Assembly: GCA_036751825.1 (NCBI GenBank)
Contig: DAIOTV010000001.1
Span: 24,376-88,375, forward strand
Length of the DNA: 64,000 nucleotides
Direction: 5' to 3'
Source of the DNA: JANQQZ01 sp036751825
Lineage (GTDB): Bacteria > Planctomycetota > Phycisphaerae > Phycisphaerales > UBA1924
Shown: piece after piece, positions 16,475 through 24,587 of the stretch
Layout of the letters: every line of letters starts with the position of its first letter
How positions within the stretch are numbered: position 1 is the first letter of the stretch
Made by a program: the position numbers and the translations under genes
Notes under the pieces: model-generated
Told to the model about the DNA's origin: nothing
Seen by the model: the letters and a program-made list of their open reading frames with translations, nothing else
Databases searched by the model: none

Positions 16475-18101
16475 TCGCCGCGTGTCCGCTTTCCGACTGT
16501 GCCTGATCGCTGCCCTCGCACTGTCGGCGTTGATCGTCCGGGCGGAATCCCCTCCGGCCCGCTCGCCGCACGCGTGGGTCGTGATCGATGACCCGGTCGA
16601 GTTCGCGCCCCGCGGCGGGCGTGGGGCCGAGGCGGATGGTGCTGAGGAGCCGGAGTCCGAGGCCGCCCCGGCCTCACCCGCGAGTGTGCTGCTGCACCTG
16701 CCGCCCCGCGTGCCGGTGGCGGGCGCGAGCCCGGCGCCCGATCTGCGCGTGGCTCGGGTCGCTCGGCTGGCCGTGGCCCCGCAATGGCTCGTCCCCGTGG
16801 GCGACACAATGTACGCCATCATGCCCGCCGACGAGCAGGGCATCCACCGCGTGGGCCGGAGCCGGGTGCACGCGCGCGGGCTGCGTGACCTGTGGGCAGC
16901 GAGCCCCGTCCGCCGGCTCGAGGTGCTGCCCGCTCTGAACGCGCCGGTGCTCGGGGCAACGACGGACGGCACCTCGCCGATCGTTCTGACGCGGGAGCAA
17001 CGGGTTGCTCAGGCGCTGCGGTTCGAGAGCGAGCAGTGGTCGCCGATGGCGCCGCCCTTTGAGATCGGATCGAACGAGGTGCTCGGCGTGGCGTGGTGGC
17101 GCGACGGGCCGGCGGTTCTCACCGCAGAGGCGGAGGGTCCGGCGTGGACACGCTTTGACGGCGAGGCGTGGGTGCGGTCGGCCGCGATCGTTCCCGACGG
17201 CCTTGGCGCCGAGACGCCGCGCGTCGTCGGTGATTGGCAGGGCGAGTTGATCGCGTTGGCGGGCGCCCCGGGCGGTCCGTCGCGGGTCCTTTCCCTCGCT
17301 CCCGACGCCGCCCGCGTGATCGGCAGCGTTCCCGCCGGCGACTGGTCGGCCGCGGCGATCCTGGCGCACCCCGGCCGGTTGGTGCTCGTCGCCACCGCCG
17401 CGGAGGCGACCGAGGACGCGCAGACGGCCCTGCCCAGCCCGGGGCTGAAGCAGCGCGCGGTGACCGTGGCGGAGTTCAGCCTCGTGACGGGCACGATGCT
17501 GGCCTTTGGCGAGGCGACGGCGTCGTCGCCCGTGTCACGGGGGGAGTTCCAGTCGCTGGCGATGCTCCTCGTGGCCGCCATGCTGCTCGTGCTGGTGGTG
17601 GTGGTCCGGCCCTCGCCCGCCGCCGCCGAGCCGGTGTTGCCTCCCGGCACCGCGATCGCCCCGTCGGGGCGGCGGCTCGTGGCGTCGATTGCCGACCTGG
17701 TTCCCTCGCTCGTTGTGACGAGCATGCTGCTCGACATCACGCTCCTGAAAGCGCTCGGTCCGATCGCGCTGCCCGTCACCGGCTCGATCGACATCGTGCC
17801 CCTGGTCGTGGCGCTGGCGATCACGGCGCTGCACAGCGCGCTCGGCGAGATGCTCACGGGCCGGAGCCTGGGCAAGATGCTGACGGGCATCTTCGTGGCC
17901 CGGATCGACCCCGTGCCCGGCGTGGCCCCGGAAGCGGGCCGATTCCGACCGCCAACACCGGGAGGGGCGGTGCTCCGCAACATCGTCAAGTGGTTCCTGT
18001 TCCCGGCAACTGCGATGGTCCTGAGCGACCCGTCGGGCCGGCACCGGGGCGATCTGATCGCCAAATGCGCGGTGCTTTGCCCCGTGTCGCCGGCGGACTA
18101 G
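16461..18101 (+). CDS. RDD-domain membrane protein with large exported N-terminal region
   Basis: About 546 residues. The N-terminus (FRLCLIAALALSALIVRA) is a signal peptide or first membrane helix. Residues about 40-350 form a beta-rich, propeller-like exported region (VLTREQRVAQAL ... VLSLAPDAARVIGS). A membrane helix follows at about 360-380, and a C-terminal RDD domain at about 400-540 has RRLVASIADLVPSL, SLGKMLTGIFVARID and GDLIAKCAVL. RDD domains are usually small stand-alone transport-like membrane modules, so this fusion is unusual. An alternative GTG start lies at 16482. Confidence 0.78.
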   Translation: MPICSRRVSAFRLCLIAALALSALIVRAESPPARSPHAWVVIDDPVEFAPRGGRGAEADGAEEPESEAAPASPASVLLHLPPRVPVAGASPAPDLRVARVARLAVAPQWLVPVGDTMYAIMPADEQGIHRVGRSRVHARGLRDLWAASPVRRLEVLPALNAPVLGATTDGTSPIVLTREQRVAQALRFESEQWSPMAPPFEIGSNEVLGVAWWRDGPAVLTAEAEGPAWTRFDGEAWVRSAAIVPDGLGAETPRVVGDWQGELIALAGAPGGPSRVLSLAPDAARVIGSVPAGDWSAAAILAHPGRLVLVATAAEATEDAQTALPSPGLKQRAVTVAEFSLVTGTMLAFGEATASSPVSRGEFQSLAMLLVAAMLLVLVVVVRPSPAAAEPVLPPGTAIAPSGRRLVASIADLVPSLVVTSMLLDITLLKALGPIALPVTGSIDIVPLVVALAITALHSALGEMLTGRSLGKMLTGIFVARIDPVPGVAPEAGRFRPPTPGGAVLRNIVKWFLFPATAMVLSDPSGRHRGDLIAKCAVLCPVSPAD

Positions 18102-18138
18102 CCACCCTGCGCCGGACCCGATCGGCGATTTCTGCGCG

Positions 18139-18166
18139 TAAAGCGTGAAGTCCGCGCGGCCGACAT
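18139..18166 (+). promoter_or_regulatory. sigma-28-like promoter candidate before the TPR-flgN operon
   Basis: TAAAGCGT (18139-18146), a 12-nt spacer, and GCCGACAT (18159-18166) resemble the FliA consensus TAAAGTTT-N11-GCCGATAA. A second -10 like element, CCCGATAA, follows at 18167-18174. This lies in the 107-bp gap before the first gene of the flagellar cluster, which also holds an 18-bp motif shared with the fliF upstream region (18121-18138). Confidence 0.4.
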
Positions 18167-18208
18167 CCCGATAACCCGTGTGACCACCGTGCAGCGGAGG
18201 CGCACAAG

Positions 18209-20674
18209 CTGTCCGATGAAATCCACAACCGAGACCCCAGGCGCCACCGCTCCTGGCGAGAGCTCTGGCAGCTCCCGACGCTGATGCTCGCCGGCGGGCT
18301 GCTGGTCGGCGGCATGGCCACGATGGTCCTGACCAGCCCGCGCCCGAATGTCGAGGGCATGGTGCAGCGCGCCGAGCAGTTGCTTGACGCCCAGCAGCCG
18401 ACCGAGGCGCTCGCGATCCTCAACGACCGCGTTCGGCCTCTGCTCGACGAGCCCTATGTCACCGCCGACATGCGGCAGCGCTTCCACGCGGGCCGGGCGA
18501 GGGCCATCGCCGTCGGGATCCGAGCGCTCGAAGTCCAGGCCCTGGCGAACCACGAACGCATCGTCGACGAGTATCAGAAGGCGGAAGAGGCGGGCCTCAA
18601 GCTGCCCGTCGACGACATCACGCTGCTCATCCGGTCGCAGATCCGCTTGGGCCAGCTGCCAGAAGCCGCGGAGCGGATCGATCGGCTGTCCGACGAGGCG
18701 GCCGAGGCCCGGGTCGAGCTCCGCCGTCAGCTCATCGAGGCGGCTCTGGAATCGCCCGGTCAGAGCGAGCTCGCCGACGCGCAGCTCATCCGCCTGAACG
18801 ACGACGGTGCCATCAGCGTCGACGACCGCGCATGGATCGTCGCCCGCCAGAGCGAGCGACGGTTGAACGACGGTTTCACCGAAGAGGCGATCGCCCGGCT
18901 GCTCCGGGTCATGCCCCGCGTCGCGACCGCGAGCGATGACATCCGCGGCGAGCTCTTTCTGCTGCTGGGCGTGGCGTACGCCCAGGCCGACGCCGTCGGC
19001 GAGGCCCGCAAGCAGCTCGACCGCGCGTTCGATCTGATCGAGCCCGGCAGCGCGGTCTACGCGAGGGTGCTCTACGAGCGAGGCGTGGTGCTCGGCGCAA
19101 CAGGCGACACCGCCGAGGCGCGCGAGCACTTCGAGACCGTGGTGGGGTCGTACGCCACCTCGCCCTCGTTCCTTCCCGCGGCCCTCGCGCTCGCGGAGGT
19201 CATCTCGCTGATCGCCGAAGAGGACCCGGCCTCCGCGTCGGTGGAGGACGCCATCGGCGCGTACGCTCGCGCGGCGCAGGAAGCGGTGTTCGCCGAGGCG
19301 TCCGCCGGTTTCGTCGGCGACCTGACCGCGAGCCTCCTCCGCCGGTTTCATGAGGAGTTCGGCCGATCCGAGTACAGCCTCGCGAGCCAGTACATCCAGA
19401 TCGCCGAGGATCTTCACGGCCTGGCCTCGTCCCCGCCGGAGGTGCTCGAGGCGCAGGGCCGGGTCAGCCGTGCGCTCGCCGATGAGCTCGTGAGCGATGC
19501 CTCGGCGACCGCGGGGCGGGCGCTCGATCTCGGCGATCTCGACCCCTCGACCCGCATCCAGGCGCAGCGGCAGTACATGCAGGCGGGCGATTACTTCCGC
19601 CGCCACGCCGACGCGATCGCGGGCGAGAGCGACGACGAGGCGTACGCCGACAGCGTCTGGAACTCGGCGATGATGTTCGATGCCGGGGGCGACACCGCCG
19701 AGGCCATCGCGTCGTTTATCGAGTTCGCCACATCGATCTCCAGCGACCGCCGACTCCCCGAGGCCCGGTTCCGTCTCGCCCGGGCATACCAGGCCGCGGG
19801 CCAGTATGAGCTCGCCGCCGAGCACTACGAGTCGCTCATCGAGATTGCGCAGGACCCCGAGCGGGGCACGGGTGTCGGTCCGTTCGCTGTGCTGAGCTAC
19901 GTGCCTTTGGCCGAGACCTACCTCGAAGACGCGGACCCGGGCAACGACGAGCGGGCGTCCGACCTGCTCGACGCGGTGCTCCGCGGCGAGGCGGGCGGTG
20001 TTGAGAGCGAGACCTTCGCGGACGCGCTTGTGGCGATGGGCATGGTGAGGTATTACCGGGGCGAGTACCCGCGGGCGATCGAGACGCTCGAAGAGGCCGT
20101 CGCTCGGGCGGACCACCCGTCCCGCCTGCTGCGGCTCCGCTACCTGCTCGCCGACGCGTACCGGCTCGAGTCCGAGGCGATCCTGCGGACCCTCGGCGAA
20201 GGAGCCGTCGCGCCGACGGTCGCCCGCGGCCTGCGGGACACGCGCGAGTCGCACCTGACGCGCGCGATCGAGCTGTTCGCGCAGGTCCGCGACACGGGCG
20301 TCAACATCCCCGTCGCCCGCCGGTCCGCGACCGAGAACATCTACCTCCGCAACGCCCACTTTTACCTGGGCGACTGCGCGTTCGACCTCGGCCGATACGA
20401 CGACGCGATCCGGTACTACGGCTTCGCGAAGGACGCCTACGCCGAGGACCCGGCGTCGCTCATCGCGCTCGTGCAGATCTTCAATGCGTACCTCGAGCTG
20501 GGCGACATCGAACGCGCCCGGACCGCGAGCGAGCGCGCCCGGCGGTTCTACGAGCAGCTGCCCGACACGGTCTGGGACGACCCCACCCTGCCCGTCGGCC
20601 GGGAGGATTGGGAGCGGTGGCTTGATTCAACCTACGAGCTCGCGTCGCTGCGTGCCGCGAGTTTTTCGGAGTAG
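18209..20674 (+). CDS. large membrane-anchored TPR protein heading the flagellar cluster
   Basis: About 821 residues. A short charged cytoplasmic tail (SDEIHNRDPRRHRSW) and a membrane helix (LMLAGGLLVGGMATMVL) precede some 18-20 TPR-like units (ARKQLDRAFDLI, AREHFETVV, ARFRLARAYQAAGQYELAAEHY), so it is an anchored periplasmic or peripheral scaffold. The start is taken as CTG at 18209: GGAGG (18196-18200) is 8 nt upstream and the in-frame residues form a natural N-terminus; the first ATG (18284) lies inside the membrane helix. It lies 41 bp ahead of the flgN-like gene, suggesting a flagellar assembly or regulatory role, unproven. Confidence 0.78.
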   Translation: MSDEIHNRDPRRHRSWRELWQLPTLMLAGGLLVGGMATMVLTSPRPNVEGMVQRAEQLLDAQQPTEALAILNDRVRPLLDEPYVTADMRQRFHAGRARAIAVGIRALEVQALANHERIVDEYQKAEEAGLKLPVDDITLLIRSQIRLGQLPEAAERIDRLSDEAAEARVELRRQLIEAALESPGQSELADAQLIRLNDDGAISVDDRAWIVARQSERRLNDGFTEEAIARLLRVMPRVATASDDIRGELFLLLGVAYAQADAVGEARKQLDRAFDLIEPGSAVYARVLYERGVVLGATGDTAEAREHFETVVGSYATSPSFLPAALALAEVISLIAEEDPASASVEDAIGAYARAAQEAVFAEASAGFVGDLTASLLRRFHEEFGRSEYSLASQYIQIAEDLHGLASSPPEVLEAQGRVSRALADELVSDASATAGRALDLGDLDPSTRIQAQRQYMQAGDYFRRHADAIAGESDDEAYADSVWNSAMMFDAGGDTAEAIASFIEFATSISSDRRLPEARFRLARAYQAAGQYELAAEHYESLIEIAQDPERGTGVGPFAVLSYVPLAETYLEDADPGNDERASDLLDAVLRGEAGGVESETFADALVAMGMVRYYRGEYPRAIETLEEAVARADHPSRLLRLRYLLADAYRLESEAILRTLGEGAVAPTVARGLRDTRESHLTRAIELFAQVRDTGVNIPVARRSATENIYLRNAHFYLGDCAFDLGRYDDAIRYYGFAKDAYAEDPASLIALVQIFNAYLELGDIERARTASERARRFYEQLPDTVWDDPTLPVGREDWERWLDSTYELASLRAASFSE

Positions 20675-20715
20675 TCCACGTCACGCCCGTCGGAGACGGG
20701 CTCGAGAGGGTCAGG

Positions 20716-21174
20716 ATGACCGAGACGAATCACACAGACGGGCGCCACGACCTGGTCCGACTGCTCGATCAGCAGATCGACCTCTACGGCACGCTCGACG
20801 AGCTCAGCAAGCGGCAGCACGGCATCGTCGAGAGCGACGACACCGACTCGCTGCTGCGCATCCTCTCGCAGCGGCAGGACGTGATCAACCGCATCGCGGA
20901 GCTCGCCAGCGAGCTCGAGCCGTACCGCGCCGACTGGGATGCCAACGTCAACAAGCTCCCGAACACCGAGCGCGCGAGGATCCGGGGCCGGCTCGACGAC
21001 CTTGCCGTGATGATGGAGCAGATCTCGCGGCGGGACGAGCACGACCGCGATGTCATCGAGCAGCGACGCACCGCGATCGGCGCGGAGCTCGGCGGTGCGC
21101 GGCGTACGGGTGTGGCGCTGTCCGCGTACGGCGGACAGGCCAAGGGGCCCCGCTTCCAGGACCGCGAGGCGTAA
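20716..21174 (+). CDS. FlgN-like flagellar export chaperone
   Basis: A 152-residue helical protein (LVRLLDQQIDLYGTLDELSKRQ; LLRILSQRQDVINRIAELASEL) with the length and coiled-coil pattern of FlgN, the chaperone for hook-filament junction proteins FlgK and FlgL. Sequence identity to known FlgN is weak, so the assignment leans on shape and on location in the flagellar cluster. A conserved C-terminal segment (RRTGVALSAYGG) may bind export clients. It ends 3 bp before the kinase gene and is evidently co-transcribed with it. Confidence 0.68.
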   Translation: MTETNHTDGRHDLVRLLDQQIDLYGTLDELSKRQHGIVESDDTDSLLRILSQRQDVINRIAELASELEPYRADWDANVNKLPNTERARIRGRLDDLAVMMEQISRRDEHDRDVIEQRRTAIGAELGGARRTGVALSAYGGQAKGPRFQDREA

Positions 21175-21177
21175 ACC

Positions 21178-22074
21178 GTGGGCGTAACCGACACCGACAA
21201 CCCGAGCACCCTCTCCCAGGCGGACCTGTCGCAGCTCTTCGCCGCCTTCAACGACGTGACCGAGCGGCTCCAGGACACGCACGAGAAGCTCACCGGCGAG
21301 GTGGCCCGCTTGCAGGGCGAGCTCCGGCGGGCGAACGACGAGCTCGAGCGATCACGCCGGCTCGCGGCGCTCGGTGAGATGGCGGCGGGCATCGCCCACG
21401 AGATCCGCAACCCGCTCGGATCGATCGGGCTGTACGCCGAGATGCTCCAGGCCGACCTGCCGGCGGGGCGCGAGCACGAGGTCGCGTGCAAGATCCTCCG
21501 CGCGGTGCAGGGGCTCGACGCGGTGGTCAACGACGTGCTGGCGTTCAGCCGCGAGATGCGCGTGGAGCCGGTTCTGCAGTCGTCGCAGGATGTGTTCGGC
21601 GGCGCGATCGATTCGTGCCTCGATGTCATCGGAGGGTGCCCGGTCGCGATCGAGGGCGACGAGCCGATCGAGGCGGACGCGAACCTGCTCCAGCAGGCGC
21701 TCGTGAACCTGATTCGCAACGCCGCCGACGCGGTGCGCAGCCGCGACGCCGCGGGGCACGCCATCACGCTCGCCGCGTGGCGGGCGCGGACGGCCGAGGG
21801 CGACCCCGCGGTCGTTCTGTCCGTGAGCGACACGGGCCCCGGCATCCCGGATGAGCTGCGTGAGCGGATGTTCAACCCGTTCTTCACGACTCGGGCCGCG
21901 GGCACGGGGCTCGGCCTTGCCATCGTGCACCGCATCGTGGATGCGCACGGCGGCGTCGTCCGCGTCGCGAACCGTCCGCCGACCCCGGCGGATCCAGGCG
22001 GCGCGACGATCGAGATTCTGATCCCCCAACCCAGAGCGCAGTCGGTCAGTGCCGACCCCAGGAGCGCAGCATGA
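21178..22074 (+). CDS. cytoplasmic sensor histidine kinase of the flagellar two-component pair
   Basis: A 298-residue kinase with no membrane segment or recognisable PAS domain: an N-terminal coiled coil (residues about 15-60), the HisKA box AHEIRNPLGSI with phospho-accepting His74, then the HATPase_c boxes NLIRNAADAV (N), DTGPGIP (G1) and GTGLGLA (G2). The layout matches FlrB/FleS-type kinases that phosphorylate NtrC-family flagellar regulators. The GTG start is 3 bp after the flgN-like gene, and the stop overlaps the regulator ATG by 4 bp (ATGA). The signal may be the assembly state of the flagellum rather than an external ligand. Confidence 0.88.
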   Translation: MGVTDTDNPSTLSQADLSQLFAAFNDVTERLQDTHEKLTGEVARLQGELRRANDELERSRRLAALGEMAAGIAHEIRNPLGSIGLYAEMLQADLPAGREHEVACKILRAVQGLDAVVNDVLAFSREMRVEPVLQSSQDVFGGAIDSCLDVIGGCPVAIEGDEPIEADANLLQQALVNLIRNAADAVRSRDAAGHAITLAAWRARTAEGDPAVVLSVSDTGPGIPDELRERMFNPFFTTRAAGTGLGLAIVHRIVDAHGGVVRVANRPPTPADPGGATIEILIPQPRAQSVSADPRSAA

Positions 22075-23642
22075 AGACGGTTCTCGTGGTCGACGACAAG
22101 GAGATGATGCGCGACAGCGTCGGCTCCACCCTGCAGCGAGCCGGCTTCGGTGTCGTCACTGCCGCCAGCGGGCCCGCCGCCCTGACCGCGATCGCCAACC
22201 GCCGGCCCGACGCCGTCGTCAGCGACCTCAAGATGCCCGGGATGATGGGGACCGAGCTGCTCGAACGCATCCGCGCGATCGACGCCGATCTCCCGGTCGT
22301 GCTCATGACCGCCTTCGGCACGATCGAGACCGCGGTGCACGCGATGAAGCTCGGGGCGTTCGACTACGTGACCAAGCCCTTCCAGGGCGATGAGATCGTG
22401 ATCACGGTCAAGCGGGCGTGCCAGCACGCCGAGTTGGTGCGGGAGAACGCGCTGCTCCGCGCGTCCGCGACGCCGGCGGTCTCGAAGCACGGCACCGCCG
22501 ATCGCATCGGCCTCGATCGCCTTATCGGGACGTCCTCCGCCATGCGACGCGTGCGCGAGCAGGTGGCGGCGGTCGCCGACAGCCAGGGCACGGTCATGGT
22601 TGTGGGGGAGTCGGGCTCGGGCAAGGAGGTCGTGGCCCGCGCGGTGCACGAGTGCAGCTCGCGGGTGAGCGAGCCGTACCTCGCGGTCAACTGCGCCGCG
22701 CTGAGCGAATCGCTGCTCGAGTCCGAGCTGTTCGGCCACGAGAAGGGCGCGTTCACCGGTGCGGACAGGCTCCGCAAGGGCCGGTTTGAGCTCGCCGATC
22801 GAGGCACCCTGCTGCTCGATGAGATCAGCGAGATCCCGCCCGCTCTGCAGGCCAAGCTGCTGCGCGTGCTCCAGGAGCGTTCGTTCGAGCGGGTGGGCTC
22901 GAGCATCACGATCGGCACGGACGTCCGCGTGGTCGCTACCAGCAACCGCGATCTGCCGAAGTCGGTCTCGAAGGGCGAGTTCAGGCAGGACCTGTTTTTC
23001 CGGCTCAACGTGCTGCCCATTCATCTGCCGCCGCTGCGTGAACGGCTCGATGATGTGCCCGAGCTCGCCGAGCACTTCATCGCCGAGGTCTGCGCCCGCG
23101 AGGGCATCGAGCCGCTGTCGCTCGGGGGCGACGCGATCGAGCTGCTGATCGATTACCCCTGGCCTGGCAACGTCCGCGAGCTGCAGAACATCTGCGAGCG
23201 TGCTGTCGTGCTGGGGCGGGCGTCGGGCAACGGCGCGGTGCCGGCGGCCATGGTGGGCTCGTGGCTTGGTCTGGGCGGGCCGCTCGCGGCGTCGAGCACC
23301 GAGCCCGGGCCCATCCCGACCCTCAACGAGCATGTCCGTGTCGACGCCGCCGTCGCCAACGGCTTCGTCAACGCCGCGGCCACGCTCGGCTTGGCCGGCC
23401 ACGCGAACGGCCACGCGAACGGCCATGCCAACGGGACCGGCGTCGACGGGCAGGACCTGCGCTCGATCGCGCACAAGCCGGTGACGCTTGAGGAGATCGA
23501 GCGCGAGGCCATCATCACGGTGCTGCAACGGAACAACGGCCACAGGCAGAAGACCGCCCGCAGCCTCGGCATCGGGGTGCGCACCCTGGGCCTGAAGCTG
23601 AAGAAGTGGAAGGAAGAGCAGCTCGTTCCGGAGACCCTCTAG
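22071..23642 (+). CDS. NtrC-family sigma-54-dependent flagellar response regulator
   Basis: A 523-residue FlrC/FleR/FlbD-like activator. The receiver domain has DD at 8-9 and phospho-acceptor Asp52 (SDLKMPG). The AAA+ domain has Walker A GESGSGKE, the sigma-54 contact loop GAFTGA and Walker B LLLDEISEI. The C-terminal Fis-type helix-turn-helix (NNGHRQKTARSLGIGVRTL) binds DNA. A linker before the DNA-binding domain carries a tandem GHAN repeat. It is translationally coupled to the kinase. A sigma-54-type promoter lies 17 bp after its stop, upstream of flgB, a likely direct target. Confidence 0.94.
   Translation: MKTVLVVDDKEMMRDSVGSTLQRAGFGVVTAASGPAALTAIANRRPDAVVSDLKMPGMMGTELLERIRAIDADLPVVLMTAFGTIETAVHAMKLGAFDYVTKPFQGDEIVITVKRACQHAELVRENALLRASATPAVSKHGTADRIGLDRLIGTSSAMRRVREQVAAVADSQGTVMVVGESGSGKEVVARAVHECSSRVSEPYLAVNCAALSESLLESELFGHEKGAFTGADRLRKGRFELADRGTLLLDEISEIPPALQAKLLRVLQERSFERVGSSITIGTDVRVVATSNRDLPKSVSKGEFRQDLFFRLNVLPIHLPPLRERLDDVPELAEHFIAEVCAREGIEPLSLGGDAIELLIDYPWPGNVRELQNICERAVVLGRASGNGAVPAAMVGSWLGLGGPLAASSTEPGPIPTLNEHVRVDAAVANGFVNAAATLGLAGHANGHANGHANGTGVDGQDLRSIAHKPVTLEEIEREAIITVLQRNNGHRQKTARSLGIGVRTLGLKLKKWKEEQLVPETL
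23397..23432 (+). repeat. three tandem 12-bp units encoding GHAN
   Basis: GGCCACGCGAAC is repeated exactly at 23397-23408 and 23409-23420 and with two changes at 23421-23432. It is in frame in the regulator gene and encodes (Gly-His-Ala-Asn)x3 in the linker between the AAA+ and DNA-binding domains. Nucleotide-level identity points to recent slippage expansion. Confidence 0.85.
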
Positions 23643-23659
23643 AGCCCGAACGCCCGTTC

Positions 23660-23675
23660 TGGCTCGCCGTTTGCG
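23660..23675 (+). promoter_or_regulatory. sigma-54-type (-24/-12) promoter before flgB
   Basis: TGGCTCGCCGTTTGCG matches the consensus TGGCACG-N4-TTGCW at all but two defined positions, with GG (23661-23662) and GC (23673-23674) exactly 10 nt apart. It lies in the 47-bp gap between the sigma-54 activator gene and flgB. The expected transcript start (about 23686) is only a few nt before the flgB ATG at 23690, implying a very short leader. Confidence 0.7.
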
Positions 23676-23689
23676 AAAGGCCCGAGGCG

Positions 23690-24136
23690 ATGACCCTGAT
23701 CGATCATGTCACCAACGCCGGTGCGCTGCCCTCCCTTGCGTGGTCGATCCAGTTCGCCGCGCGCCGGCAGTCGCTGATCGCTCACAACATCGCGAACGTG
23801 TCGACGCCGCGTTTTCAGCACAAGGATGTGTCCCCCGCGGAGTTCCAGGCCGCCCTCCGCGAGGCGATCGACGAGCGCCGGGCGCGGACGAGCGGCACCC
23901 ACGGAGCGCTTCGGCTCGAGAGCACCCGTCACATCGGCGTGACCGACGAGGGCCTCCGGTTCACGCCCGGAACGCAGGCCGGCTCGGGCGTGCTCGCTCA
24001 CGACCGCAACAACCGGGATCTCGAATCGCTGATGAAGGACCTGACGGAGAACCAGGCCGCGTTCCGCGTCGCGACGGAGCTGATGCGGACCCAGGCGGGC
24101 ACCATGCGCGCCGCGATCAGCGAGCGGGCCGGCTAA
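23690..24136 (+). CDS. flgB: flagellar proximal rod protein FlgB
   Basis: A 148-residue subunit of the proximal rod, exported by the flagellar type III system. The N-terminal signature ARRQSLIAHNIANVSTPRF matches the conserved flagellar rod/hook motif (ANNIANxxTPGF), and the C-terminus (ENQAAFRVATELMRTQAGTMRAAI) is the usual FlgB helix. The ATG at 23690 is chosen because it gives the standard N-terminus; longer in-frame starts run back into the regulator gene. First gene of the flgB-flgC-fliE group, behind the sigma-54-type promoter. Confidence 0.93.
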   Translation: MTLIDHVTNAGALPSLAWSIQFAARRQSLIAHNIANVSTPRFQHKDVSPAEFQAALREAIDERRARTSGTHGALRLESTRHIGVTDEGLRFTPGTQAGSGVLAHDRNNRDLESLMKDLTENQAAFRVATELMRTQAGTMRAAISERAG

Positions 24137-24150
24137 GACTCGGGTAAACC

Positions 24151-24567
24151 ATGTACGGATCTCTTGATATCTCGACCAGCGGCATGATCGCACAGCGGAC
24201 ACGGCTGGATGTGATCTCAGCGAACATCGCCAACCGGGGCGCCATCCTCGACGCCGAGGGGAACTACAACCCGTTCCGGCGGCGGCTGACCCTGCTCGCG
24301 CCGGGCAACCCCAGCGCGAGCACCGCCCGCGGGCGCGAGCTCGGCGTGCAGGTCAAGGAGATTGCGCTTGACCAGTCGCCCTTCCGGCTCAAGTACGAGC
24401 CGAGCAACCCGCACGCCGACGATCAGGGCTACATCCGCGAGCCGAACATCGACAGCACGACCGAGCAGATCGACGCGATGGAGGCCGTGCGGGCCTACGA
24501 GGCCAACGTTGCAGCCGCAGAGGCCCAGAAGTCGATGCTCGGACAGGGGCTCAGGCTTCTCGCCTAG
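24151..24567 (+). CDS. flgC: flagellar proximal rod protein FlgC
   Basis: A 138-residue rod subunit. The N-terminus SLDISTSGMIAQRTRLDVISANIAN and C-terminus EAVRAYEANVAAAEAQKSMLGQGLRLL are the coiled-coil ends typical of FlgC. It lies 14 bp after flgB and 20 bp before fliE, the usual order in bacteria. Normal length and no oddities. Confidence 0.95.
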   Translation: MYGSLDISTSGMIAQRTRLDVISANIANRGAILDAEGNYNPFRRRLTLLAPGNPSASTARGRELGVQVKEIALDQSPFRLKYEPSNPHADDQGYIREPNIDSTTEQIDAMEAVRAYEANVAAAEAQKSMLGQGLRLLA

Positions 24568-24587
24568 CCCGCACGGAGTAACCGCTC

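Noticed and set aside
18098..20359. 753-codon minus-strand open frame opposite the TPR gene
   Set aside because: The TPR frame has the repeat pattern, membrane helix and operon context; the antisense product is compositionally random.
20784..23543. 919-codon open frame on the minus strand across the flgN-like, kinase and regulator genes
   Set aside because: It is antisense to three genes with clear family motifs. Long antisense frames arise readily in GC-rich DNA with strong third-position bias.
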